This document shows positions 17,442 through 26,500 of a stretch of 64,000 nt of DNA, piece by piece. This DNA is from Hymenobacter daecheongensis DSM 21074. GTDB taxonomy: Bacteria > Bacteroidota > Bacteroidia > Cytophagales > Hymenobacteraceae. Position 1 is the stretch's first letter. Each line of letters opens with the position of its first letter. The stretch lies in the NCBI RefSeq assembly GCF_900141805.1, contig NZ_FQYN01000002.1, positions 310,001-374,000 on the forward strand, in the 5' to 3' direction. The notes beneath the pieces were generated by a model. It was not told the DNA's origin. It searched no databases and saw only the letters and a program-made list of their open reading frames with translations. A program made the position numbers and the translations under genes.

Positions 17442-20150
17442 ATGTCCGATCTTTCCCTGCCTTCCGCTTCACCCGCTCTGCCGCCCACGCTGGCGGCGGC
17501 CCACCACGAGATTCTAGCCCTGCGCACCGCGCTGGCGGCCGCCGGGCAAGCCCCGCCGGCCGCCACCCAGACCTACCTGAATATCCTGCTCAGCTCGCTG
17601 CCCAATGGCCTGCTGCTGCTGGATGAAAACGACCGGGTGGTGCTCGTCAACGATGCCTACTGCCGGCTGCTGGGGCTGCCGCTGCCCGCGGCCGGGTTAG
17701 TCGGCATGGCCAGCGCCGAGCTGCTCCCGCTGGTAGCGGCGCAGTTGACTGATCCGGCCGCGTTTCGGGCAGCGGCGGCCGCCGCCAACGGACAGCAAAA
17801 TCCCGATCCGAACTACAAAGTGGCGATGCCGCTGCTCGACGGGCGCACGCTGGAACTGGACTTCATTTCGCACACCGATGCCCACGGGAACCAGCTCAGA
17901 CTGGTACATTATTGCGACGTGACCGAGCGCAACCGCACACAGGAAGCGCTGCACGCGCTGGCGCGCTTTCCGGAGCAGAATCCGAACCCGGTGCTGCGCT
18001 ACGGCCGGGAGCGGCAGCGCCTGTATGCCAACGCGGCGGCCGAGCGCCTCGCCTCGGAAGTGCCGGCCGACGAGCTGCAGCAGATTCGCGCCCGCCTGCA
18101 CGATTTGACCACGCAGGCTCTGGACAGCGGCGAAACCAGCCGCATTGAGCTGCACTCGCAGGGACGCTACTTTAATACGTGCCTGGTGCCCAATAATGAC
18201 GAAGGCTACGTGAGCATCTACATGGTGGACGTCACGGATCTGAAGCAGATTCAGCAGGCGCTGCTCGACCGCGAAAAGCGCTACCGTGACCTGCAGCACT
18301 ACACCCAGGCCATGATTTGCACCCACGCCCTCGATGGCACGGTGCTCAGCCTGAACCCGGCCCTGACCAACCTGCTGGGCTACTCGGAGCAGGAGCTGGC
18401 CGGCCGCAACATGGCTTCGGTGATGCCCGCCGAAGACCAGCCCGGCTTTGCCGAATACCTGGAGCGCATCGGGCGCGTGGGCGAAGAGCAGGGTGTGCAG
18501 CGCGTGCAGCCCCAGGACTCCGACAGAATTCATTACTTGCTCTACCACAGCGTGTTGGTGCGCGAAGCCAACCAGAAGCCCTTTGTCATTGTGCACTCGC
18601 ACGATATTTCGGAGCGCATTGAGGGCGAGCGAGCCCTGCGGCAGGCCAAGCGGGCGGCCGAAGATGCGGCCCGCGCCCGCACTAATTTTCTGGCCAACAT
18701 GAGCCACGAAATCCGCACGCCCCTGAACGGCGTGCTGGGCATGGCCGCCCGCCTCGACAAAACGGCGCTCAACCCGCAGCAGCGCGAGCTGGTGGGCATC
18801 ATTCGCTCGTCGGGCCAGCACCTGCTCACCGTCATCAACGACGTGCTGGATATGGCCAAGATCAGCTCCGGCAAGCTGGAGCTGAACATTGAGTCGTTCA
18901 ACCTCTGCGACTCGATGGGGCAGGCTGTGCAGCCGCTGGCTTTGCAAGCAATGGAAAAAGGCCTTCGCTTTGAGGGCACGCCCCTGCGCGACAGCTGCCC
19001 CTACCCGTGGGTGCTGGGCGATGCGCACCGCCTCAACCAGATTCTGATTAATCTGGTCAGCAATGCCATCAAGTTTACGCCGGTGGGCGGCAGCGTAACG
19101 GTGGTGGGCGAACTGCTGGCCGAAACCGCCGAAGAGCTTACCGTCGAGTTTCGGGTCACGGATACCGGCATTGGCATTGCGCCGGAAAAGCTGGAGCACA
19201 TCTTCGAGAACTTCACCCAGGCCTATGCCGATACGGCCCGCAACTTTGGCGGCACCGGCCTGGGCCTGAGCATCAGCAAGGCCCTGATTCAGCAGATGGG
19301 CGGCACGCTCAGCGTGACCAGCGTGCCGGGCCAGGGCAGCACCTTTGCTTTTTGCCTGAGCCTGCCCCGCGCCACCGCCCTCGCCCAGGAAATCCCCACG
19401 GCCGCCTACGATACCGGGGCGCTGCGCGGCCGCCAGGTGCTGCTGGTGGAAGACAACGAGATAAACCGCGTGGTGGCCCGCCTGCTGCTCGAAGAATGGG
19501 GCGTGGTGCTGGATGAGGCCGAAGACGGCCCCGCGGCCCTGCGCAAGTTTGAGCAAGCCCCCTACGATCTGGTGCTGATGGATATTCAGCTGCCCGGCAT
19601 GAACGGCATGGCCGTGACCGCCGCCATCCGCCAGCACCCCGACCCCGTGCGGGCCGCCGTGCCCATCGTGGCCCTCACGGCCAACGCTTTTTTGTCGGAT
19701 GCCGAGCAGTACCTGGCCGCCGGCATGAACGACTGCGTGGCCAAGCCCTTCGACGAAAACCAGCTGTTTGAGAAGCTGGTGCGGCTGCTGAAGCCCGCCG
19801 CCCCGCTCTACGATCTGGCCCAGCTGCAGGCGCTGGCGCGGGGCAAGCAGTCGTTCGTGCAGACGCTGGTGCGCTCCTTTCTGCACAACGTGCCCACCAC
19901 GCTGGCCGGCCTGCAGGCTGCCGCCGCCGCCGCCGACCACGCCGAGCTGGCGCGGCTGGTGCACTACATCAAGCCCAACCTGATTGCCTTCGGCATCAGC
20001 CGCGCCCTGCCGCTGGTAGCGGAGCTGGAGCTGCTGACGGCCGGCCCCCCCGCGCCCCGCGTGCCGGCCGCCGTGGCCGAGCTGACTGCCCTGCTGCAGC
20101 AGGTGCTGCTGGCGCTGCCCGCCGAGCTGGCTGCCCCGGAGCTGCTGTAG
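17442..20150 (+). CDS. Hybrid sensor histidine kinase with PAS domains, receiver and Hpt domain
   Basis: The 902-residue protein lacks membrane segments. After a coiled start come three PAS-like domains (about 45-165, 170-265 and 280-395). The HisKA domain has ANMSHEIRTPLNG with His422, and the HATPase domain has NLVSNAIKFTPVGG, VTDTGIGIAPEKLEHIFENF and GGTGLGLSISK. The receiver domain has Asp714 in VLMDIQLPGMNG. The C-terminal Hpt domain has a candidate His840 in RLVHYIKPNL. So it is a cytoplasmic multistep phosphorelay kinase. The output regulator is not encoded nearby. The ATG at 17442 is preferred over a TTG four codons upstream because it directly follows a promoter box. Confidence 0.93.
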   Translation: MSDLSLPSASPALPPTLAAAHHEILALRTALAAAGQAPPAATQTYLNILLSSLPNGLLLLDENDRVVLVNDAYCRLLGLPLPAAGLVGMASAELLPLVAAQLTDPAAFRAAAAAANGQQNPDPNYKVAMPLLDGRTLELDFISHTDAHGNQLRLVHYCDVTERNRTQEALHALARFPEQNPNPVLRYGRERQRLYANAAAERLASEVPADELQQIRARLHDLTTQALDSGETSRIELHSQGRYFNTCLVPNNDEGYVSIYMVDVTDLKQIQQALLDREKRYRDLQHYTQAMICTHALDGTVLSLNPALTNLLGYSEQELAGRNMASVMPAEDQPGFAEYLERIGRVGEEQGVQRVQPQDSDRIHYLLYHSVLVREANQKPFVIVHSHDISERIEGERALRQAKRAAEDAARARTNFLANMSHEIRTPLNGVLGMAARLDKTALNPQQRELVGIIRSSGQHLLTVINDVLDMAKISSGKLELNIESFNLCDSMGQAVQPLALQAMEKGLRFEGTPLRDSCPYPWVLGDAHRLNQILINLVSNAIKFTPVGGSVTVVGELLAETAEELTVEFRVTDTGIGIAPEKLEHIFENFTQAYADTARNFGGTGLGLSISKALIQQMGGTLSVTSVPGQGSTFAFCLSLPRATALAQEIPTAAYDTGALRGRQVLLVEDNEINRVVARLLLEEWGVVLDEAEDGPAALRKFEQAPYDLVLMDIQLPGMNGMAVTAAIRQHPDPVRAAVPIVALTANAFLSDAEQYLAAGMNDCVAKPFDENQLFEKLVRLLKPAAPLYDLAQLQALARGKQSFVQTLVRSFLHNVPTTLAGLQAAAAAADHAELARLVHYIKPNLIAFGISRALPLVAELELLTAGPPAPRVPAAVAELTALLQQVLLALPAELAAPELL

Positions 20151-20237
20151 GCGAGGCGGCAGTTTGGCCGCTACTGGTGCCGAGCCACCCGGCGCTGGTG
20201 GCGGCCAGACTGCCCCAAAACGTAGCGGGCTTGTTTG

Positions 20238-20245
20238 TATCTTTG
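20238..20245 (+). promoter_or_regulatory. Candidate promoter of the ferredoxin-reductase gene
   Basis: TATCTTTG fully matches the -7 consensus TAnnTTTG. It would give a leader of about 140 bases before the ATG at 20394. No convincing -33 TTG at the right spacing was seen. Confidence 0.4.
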
Positions 20246-20393
20246 CGCCGCGGCCGGGTTTTCCGGCTGCAAAGTCCGTTCCCAGGGTGATTTAGTCCGG
20301 CTTTTGACTGCTAAATCCGGTGGGGCAGCCAACGTTTCGGGCGGGTTTGCTGTTAAACCTGCGGCCACGGGCTGCTCATTTTTTGTTTTCTGC

Positions 20394-21410
20394 ATGACCA
20401 ATTCGATTTCCACTGATATCTGCATTATCGGCGCCGGGCCGGTAGGACTTTTCGCCGTTTTTGAGGCTGGTTTGTTGAAGCTGCGTTGCCACGTGGTAGA
20501 TGCTTTGCCGCAGGTGGGCGGGCAGCTTTCCGAGATTTATCCCAAGAAGCCGATTTATGACATTCCCGGCTTCCCCGACATTCTGGCCGGCGACCTGGTG
20601 CGCAACCTGATGCGCCAGATTGAGCCCTTCCACCCTACTTTCACGCTGGGCGAGCGGGTCGAGCACTTCCGTAAGCTCGACGACGGCACGTTTTCCCTCA
20701 CCACCGCCGACGGCACCGAGATTCTGTGCAAGGCCATTGCCATTGCCGGCGGCCTGGGCTCGTTTGAGCCCCGCAAGCCCGCCATCGACAGCCTCGACAC
20801 GTACGAGGCCGGCAAGGGCGTGTACTACATGGTGCGCGACCCCGAAACCTTCCGCGACCAGCGCCTCGTCATTGCCGGCGGCGGCGACTCAGCCCTCGAC
20901 TGGACCATCTTTCTGGCCGACGTGGCCAAGGAAGTGACGCTGGTGCACCGCGGCACCACGTTCCGCGGGGCCGCTGACTCAGCCGAAAAGGTGAAAGCCC
21001 TGCACGATGCCGGCAAAGTGCGCCTGGTGCTGAGCAGCAACGTGACCCACGTGCACGGCAACGGCAGCCTGGAGGCCGTCACCATCACGGCCAACGGCGG
21101 CGAAACCGAGAGCCTGCCGGTCGATTCGTTTATTCCGCTGTTCGGCCTCACGCCCAAGCTCGGCCCCATCGGCGAGTGGGGGCTGGAGCTGGAAGACGAC
21201 GCGGTGAAGGTGAACACGCTGGACTACTCCACGTCGGAGCCCGGCATTTTCGCCATCGGCGACATCAACACGTATCCGGGCAAGCTGAAGCTGATTCTGT
21301 GCGGCTTCCACGAGGCGGCCCTCATGGCCCAGGGCGCTTTCAAGCACATCAACCCCGATAAGAAATACGTGCTCAAATACACCACCGTGAACGGGGTGCC
21401 CACTCTTTAA
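20394..21410 (+). CDS. Ferredoxin--NADP reductase, type 2 (thioredoxin-reductase-like)
   Basis: This 338-residue flavoprotein has an FAD-binding GAGPVG at about residues 13-18 (ICIIGAGPVGLF). It also has VGGQLSEIYPKKPIYDIPGFP and an NADP-binding LVIAGGGDSALDW. The closing FAD motif is GIFAIGDINTYPGKLKLI. It has the thioredoxin-reductase fold but lacks the CxxC redox pair, which identifies YumC-type ferredoxin-NADP reductases. The downstream neighbour is a [2Fe-2S] ferredoxin, so they probably form an electron-transfer pair. The upstream frame to 20235 is open but gives no plausible protein, so the ATG at 20394 is used. Confidence 0.93.
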   Translation: MTNSISTDICIIGAGPVGLFAVFEAGLLKLRCHVVDALPQVGGQLSEIYPKKPIYDIPGFPDILAGDLVRNLMRQIEPFHPTFTLGERVEHFRKLDDGTFSLTTADGTEILCKAIAIAGGLGSFEPRKPAIDSLDTYEAGKGVYYMVRDPETFRDQRLVIAGGGDSALDWTIFLADVAKEVTLVHRGTTFRGAADSAEKVKALHDAGKVRLVLSSNVTHVHGNGSLEAVTITANGGETESLPVDSFIPLFGLTPKLGPIGEWGLELEDDAVKVNTLDYSTSEPGIFAIGDINTYPGKLKLILCGFHEAALMAQGAFKHINPDKKYVLKYTTVNGVPTL

Positions 21411-21420
21411 AAGTAGCGGC

Positions 21421-21490
21421 AAGCTATAAGCCGCAAGCTGCAAGCTCGTTCAACTTAGTCAGGACGTTTGCAGCTTGCGGCTTATAGCTT
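21421..21490. repeat. Large hairpin: 23-bp perfect inverted repeat between reductase and ferredoxin genes
   Basis: Bases 21421-21443 are exactly complementary to 21468-21490, separated by 24 bases. Each arm contains repeated AAGCT and GCAAGCT units. The element fills the gap between two genes that look like an operon, so it may attenuate transcription or protect mRNA. No U-tract follows the right arm. Sequences with this composition occur as dispersed intergenic repeats in related genomes, as far as I recall. Confidence 0.8.
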
Positions 21491-21510
21491 GTGGCTTGAA
21501 GCTAAGCAAG

Positions 21511-21837
21511 ATGACTGACGAAGTACGCGTGTATGTGGAGGAAGCGCCCGGCCACCGGCGCGAGGTGACAGGGCCAACCGATATGGGGCTGAGTCTGATG
21601 GAATTGTTGAAAGCCGATGGCTACGATATTCAGGCTACCTGCGGCGGTATGGCGCTGTGCGGCACCTGCCACGTAGAGGTGCTGGCCGGCCCCGAGCTGC
21701 CCGAGCCCTCCGACGATGAGCTGGCCATGCTGGAAAGTCTGCCCGTGATGAGCCAGGGCAGCCGCCTCTCCTGCCAGATTCGCCTCACCGAGCGCATGGA
21801 CGGCCTGGTGGTGCGCCTGATGCCTCAAAACACGTAG
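21511..21837 (+). CDS. Adrenodoxin-type [2Fe-2S] ferredoxin
   Basis: This 108-residue ferredoxin has the plant/adrenodoxin cluster ligands Cys44, Cys50, Cys53 and Cys88, in CGGMALCGTC and RLSCQI. The EPSDDELAMLESL segment with its acidic helix is typical of adrenodoxin-like partners for reductases and oxygenases. It probably takes electrons from the reductase encoded immediately upstream. The acceptor is not in the window. The start is the ATG at 21511, just after the hairpin. An upstream in-frame start at 21475 lies inside the hairpin arm and is rejected. Confidence 0.93.
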   Translation: MTDEVRVYVEEAPGHRREVTGPTDMGLSLMELLKADGYDIQATCGGMALCGTCHVEVLAGPELPEPSDDELAMLESLPVMSQGSRLSCQIRLTERMDGLVVRLMPQNT

Positions 21838-21878
21838 GCCAGGCACAATTTAGCCCGTGTGCGCCGCGTTAAGGCGGC

Positions 21879-22751
21879 ATGGCTATTTCTACTTTTGGTA
21901 CTTATTCTTTTAACCGCGGACTCTGGGGCTGCGGTTTTTTGTTGTCTGTCGGCTTCGCGCCCGCTCACGCCCAGCGCGGCCCTGAACTGAGCCTGAGTGG
22001 CGGGCCAGTGCTAAGCCGCGCCGCGCTGACGCGGCACAACTTGCCCGATAATTTTCAGATATGGTCCGGGTTCCATGTTGGTGCCGCGCTGCGCCTGACG
22101 CTGCCCGTGCGCCCCTGGCTGGGTCTGGGGCTGGAACAGCGCATCACTGGGCTGCCCCGGGGATTCACTTACCGCGTCGAAAACAGCAGCCGGGGAACCA
22201 GCATCGGCAGCGAAGCACTGTATCAATACGGAGTGCGGGCCGTGCTCTACGACGTATGGATGCCGGGGCCGCGCTGGGCAATGGACGTGGCCCTTACCGG
22301 CTCCTACGCCCTGCCGCTATACAACGCCTACCAGCACAATGGCCCGCTCTGGCACACCGCCGCCGACACCCGCCCCACTACAACCCGGCCCCTTATTGCC
22401 GTCACCGAAACCCAAAGCGGCGGCACGCCCATGGCCGGCCTGGAAGCGCTGCTACACTTCGAACTGAGCCCACGCCAATCCTTGCTGCTCACGGCCACCT
22501 ACCAGCGTGGCCTGCGCCGGTTCAGCGAAATCCGCTCTACCCAGGCCGATTTCCTCGACGATACCGGCACCCTGCAGCAGGGCAGCTTTGTGGCCAGCAG
22601 CCGTGGCTCCTACGCCGCCGTGCAGCTCGGCTACGGCCTGCGCCTGGGGGCCGCAGAGCCCCGCCGCCTGCCCACGCCCCGCACTCCGCGCTACGGGGCC
22701 CAGCCCACTGATGCAGACGAGTTGCTAGGTGACCTGGAGACAAACGAGTAG
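21879..22751 (+). CDS. Exported outer-membrane beta-barrel-like protein, unknown function
   Basis: The 290-residue product begins with a long signal peptide (cleavage near AHAQ, residues 28-31). It continues with alternating polar and hydrophobic stretches ending in aromatic residues, such as FHVGAALRLTLPVRPWLGLG, WAMDVALTGSYALPL and YAAVQLGYGLRLGA. These are typical of an eight-stranded outer-membrane barrel. The tail is Pro/Arg-rich and acidic. No family was recognised. It follows the ferredoxin gene by 41 bases on the same strand but is functionally unrelated as far as can be seen. Confidence 0.7.
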   Translation: MAISTFGTYSFNRGLWGCGFLLSVGFAPAHAQRGPELSLSGGPVLSRAALTRHNLPDNFQIWSGFHVGAALRLTLPVRPWLGLGLEQRITGLPRGFTYRVENSSRGTSIGSEALYQYGVRAVLYDVWMPGPRWAMDVALTGSYALPLYNAYQHNGPLWHTAADTRPTTTRPLIAVTETQSGGTPMAGLEALLHFELSPRQSLLLTATYQRGLRRFSEIRSTQADFLDDTGTLQQGSFVASSRGSYAAVQLGYGLRLGAAEPRRLPTPRTPRYGAQPTDADELLGDLETNE

Positions 22752-22770
22752 CGCCAGCGTGCGGTATAAC

Positions 22771-22927
22771 AGCCGCAGCGCGGCGGCAGGTTTGTAGAGA
22801 ATTGTGCCTAAAACAATTCAAAAGCCGCGTAGCGGTGACAGAGCCGTTCGGGCATTTCTGTCACCGCTATGCGGCTTTTCCTTCTCTACCGGTTTCCCTA
22901 CTACAAACCTGTCGCCGCTACGCGGCT
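22771..22927. repeat. Nested inverted-repeat element (REP-like cluster)
   Basis: The inner palindrome pairs 22820-22840 with 22859-22879 (21-base arms, one mismatch). The outer arms 22771-22797 and 22901-22927 are complementary over 27 bases with four mismatches. The sequence GCCGCTA-GCGGCTTT is shared between inner and outer arms, so three or four copies of one REP-like unit are present. The element lies between convergent genes and may also stop transcription from both sides. Confidence 0.65.
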
Positions 22928-22961
22928 TTCTTGCAACGCTAAAATAGCCGTATGCTGGCTT

Positions 22962-23405
22962 TTACCGGCGGCGCTTCTTGTGTACCACTTTCTTCTTGGC
23001 TGCGCCGGATTTGCTGGTTGTTTTGCGCTTGTGGGCCGAAGAAGTAGCGCGGTGGTGCGTGGTGCGGCGGCGATGATACGTGCGGTGCGGGGCGGCTTTG
23101 GCGGCCGGGGCGGCGGTTTCCTCGGGCTTGGCTTCTTCGGGGCCGATGAAGGAGGCCTGGGCGGTGGCCTGCTCAATGGCTTCGTCGTGGGAAGCTTTGA
23201 GGGCGGCGGCCTGCTTGCGGCGCACGGGCATCAGAAAATCCCGCTCGGCCCGCTCCCGCGCCGAGAGCTTTTCTTCGCCGGGCAGCTTGGTGACGGGCAC
23301 TGCCACTGCTGCTCTGGGCTCGGAGGTATTTCTGGCACTTTGCGCAACACACGGGGCGCTGCTCAGCAGCAACCCAACAACTACATAAAGGCTTCGCATT
23401 GACAT
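22962..23405 (-). CDS. Exported basic protein with Lys/Arg/His-rich tail
   Basis: This 147-residue hypothetical protein has a clear signal peptide (MRSLYVVVGLLLSSAPCVAQ). A charged helical middle (EEKLSARERAERDFLMPVRRKQAAALKASHDEAIEQ) is followed by an alanine/proline hinge. The last 40 residues are almost entirely basic, with histidines (HRTYHRRRTTHHRA) and a lysine-rich end (KKKVVHKKRRR). The tail suggests binding to nucleic acid, lipopolysaccharide phosphates or metal. This is inference only. The start may be Met1 at 23405 or Met3 at 23399. Convergent with the barrel gene across the REP-like element. Confidence 0.6.
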   Translation of the reverse strand: MSMRSLYVVVGLLLSSAPCVAQSARNTSEPRAAVAVPVTKLPGEEKLSARERAERDFLMPVRRKQAAALKASHDEAIEQATAQASFIGPEEAKPEETAAPAAKAAPHRTYHRRRTTHHRATSSAHKRKTTSKSGAAKKKVVHKKRRR

Positions 23406-23539
23406 CGTTTCAAAAACTCGGAAGCCGCAAAATTACGGCCAGCCGGCGCAGCTCGCAAGCCCCCGTTTTTGTTCGGCCGTGCCAAAGCCGTTTTCAGCGG
23501 CCTGAGGCAAGCCTGCAATCTGAAAAATCCAGCTTTTTC

Positions 23540-26500
23540 CTATTTCTCCCCTAGCGCGCTGATTTGCACCCGCGTACCGGCCGAGTGCGCTTCGAATTCC
23601 GGCGCATACAGGCACTGAATCTGGCTCAGGCCGCCCGAGAAATTACCGCCCTGGGTGGCCCGCAGCCGGTATTCGAAGGTGTGCGTGCCTTTGGGAAAGA
23701 AGCCGATGAAGAAGTTGGTGGCCGCGTCGCGGGGGCTCTCGTAATAGCCCAGGCCGCTCTGGTAGCGGTAGCCCGAGGTCTGGCCGATCAGCTCCAGGCC
23801 GGCGGCGCGCTGGTCTTTGAGATGCACGTACTCCAGGTCGCGGTCGGCGCGCAGCACGAGGCGCACCACCAGCACGTCGCCCACTTTTAGGGGTGCGGCG
23901 GCGGTGAGAGGCTCCAGCACGGGGCCGCCGGCAGTGCGCTGCTCGCGGTAGAGCTGGCGCTCCAGCTGCACGGGCGTGGCGGCGGGCGTTATTTTATCAA
24001 TCTGCTCGAAATACTGCCAGTACAAGGCGCCCCAGGCCACGCCGGCATCGGTTTTCTGCACCGTCACGCGGCCCTGCGCGGCCTTGATTTCGGCGGCCAC
24101 CCAGGTCGTTTTGAAGTAGCCGGTGCCGGCCTGCTGGGTGGTGGGCACCACGGCTTTGCCTCCTACTGACACCTTGATAGGCTGAACTGGCCGGAGCCAG
24201 TCGGAGCCGCGCAGCAGCAGGGCGTAGCAGGCATCGGCGGTGGCGCGGGTGCTGGCCCAGCTCTGGGTTTGCTTCTGCTTGAGCAGCCAGAGCTTCATCT
24301 CATCCACCGCTTTCTGGTCGTTATTGATTTCGTCGAATGCCTCGATGAGCGTGGCCTGGGTTTCGGTGGGGGCTTCGCGCCAGTAGTAGCCGCCGCGCAC
24401 ATCTTTCCAGTACATGCCCAGCTCGGGGCTGTGCAGAGCGTTTTCGCTGAGGGCCGTAAGGATATCTTTCACCGCGGCCGGCGCCGCTTTCTGCCGGTGC
24501 AGGGCCAGCGCCAATTGGGCCTGCAGGTAGCGCGTACGGTTGGGCCAGAACGTGGCGGCCTGCTGCTGATAGTAGGCCAGCGCGGGCTGCGCCGCCTTCG
24601 CCACGGGCTGCTGAGGCCAGAAGCTGCGGGCGTACAGGGCCTGAATGTGGAGGTCAACGAGGTGGTCTTTTTTCAGGTCCGCGCCCTTTTGGCGGCGCAG
24701 CTCGGCGTAGTCGTTCTGCAGCTGCTCGTCGAGGTAGCGCAGGGCATTTTCGAGCAGAGGGCGGGCTTTCTGATCCTGCAAAGCATCGAATGCCCCGAGC
24801 CGGCGCAGCTTGCCAAAGCCGGCCACGATGACCTGGGTGATGTAGCGGTCATCGGGCATTTTGTCGAACCACGGGAAAGCGCCGTTCGGGGCCTGCAGCA
24901 GGGTGAGCTGCTGTAAGGCGCGGGCAATTTCGGCGCGTCCGCGCGCTTCGTCGAACAGCTCGCCCAGCCGCCGCATCCGCTCCGTCTCCGATTGGGCATC
25001 GCGCACCCAGGGCGTTTCCTGCAGCAGCAAGCTTTTCAGCTCTTGGTTCTGCTCCAGCTTGCTGGTGAGGGCAGTTTTATCACCGCTGGCGGCGGCCCGC
25101 TGCCACTCGGCCAGCACGGCTTTCAGGCGCGGGTTGCTCTGCAGAATCTTCGCCGACAGCATGTTGGCATACAGCCGGCTGAAGATCTGCTCGGAGCCCT
25201 GGTACGGATACTCCATCAAATAAGGCAGGGCCTGCACGGCGTACCAGGCGGGGTTTTCGGTCATTTCCAGCGTGAGCGAATAGTTGCGCCGCGTGGCCGA
25301 AGTAGTGCTGACAAGCTTCTCCAGCGCAAACTCCCGCGTAGCCGGCCCCACGATGGGCAGCGGCAGGCTTTCGGTGATGAGCATGCGGTTGGGCAGCACC
25401 GGCAGCGTGTTTTCCTCGCCGTCTTCGATAGTTGTTAGTTGTTGGTTGTCAGTTGTTGCTTTGTTCTGGCGGCGCTGCTTGCTCCGCTCCTTTTTCTCCT
25501 TCCCTGAAAACTCTCCCCGCGCCACCACGCGGTAGGTAATGGCTTCGAGCGGCACCTGGCCTTCGGCGGTTTCCGGGATGCTCAGGTTCCAGCTCAGGGC
25601 CTGGCTTTGGTTGGCGCTCAGATCGAATTTCAGCTGGGCCGCGCTTTTCAGCACGCGACTATCGATGGGCTGCTGGGTGCGGGCATCGAAGAGCAGCAGC
25701 TGGGCGGTGCCCTGCATGGGGTCCGCAGTTAGGTTGCTGAGCTTGGCCGAGAAGGTGAGCTGGTCGCCTTCGCGGAAGAAGCGCGGGGCGTTGGGCGTCA
25801 CCTGGAGCTGCTTTTGCGTCACCAGGTCGCGGCGGAGCAGGCCGCTGTGCAGGCGCAGATCGTGGGCCAGGGCCAGCAGCTGCCAGCGCGTCACGGCCTC
25901 GGGCATTTGGAATTCGAGCACGGTTTCGCCCTGGGCATTGGTGCGCAAATCGGGCAGCCAGAAGGCCGTTTCGCGGAAATCCTGGCGGGCCGGCACCAGC
26001 GAGAGGTCGGGCGGGCCGGCGGCGGGGGCTTTGCCTTCCAGCCCCTGCGCGTCCGCGGCATTATCGGTGTTACTTTGCACCGTGGCGGAGGCCATTTCTA
26101 TCATCGGGGCCGCCATTTTGCTGCGCGCGCCTCTAAGATGAACACTCATCCCAGTGGCTTTCCCCTGTACAGCTTGGGTCACCCTTACTCCCTGCAAACC
26201 CGACTGGTCAGCCATTTCCAGGCCCCCGCCGTAGCCGTAGTACTGGCCAAACGCGCCCCAGGTATTGAGCTGCGGCCAGGCAATTTCGGCCGGGTACGGG
26301 CTTAGCTTCATCAGAAACAGCACCCGCGGCACGAGTGCGCCAAACTCGCCCTGCCAGCCGAAACGAGGCGGATAGTAGCTGCCGCCAAACGCCAGCGCCT
26401 CAAAAAAGTGCGGCCGGAAAGCGTCCAGCGACTGGTCATAAAGCGTGGCCAGCAGCTCGGCGGCGGCGGGTTTGCCATCGGCCTGCCGGATGGTGATGCG

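Noticed and set aside
17697-19964. 755-residue minus ORF opposite the hybrid histidine kinase
   Set aside because: The plus frame has every kinase motif. The minus frame is a GC-driven shadow with no domain.
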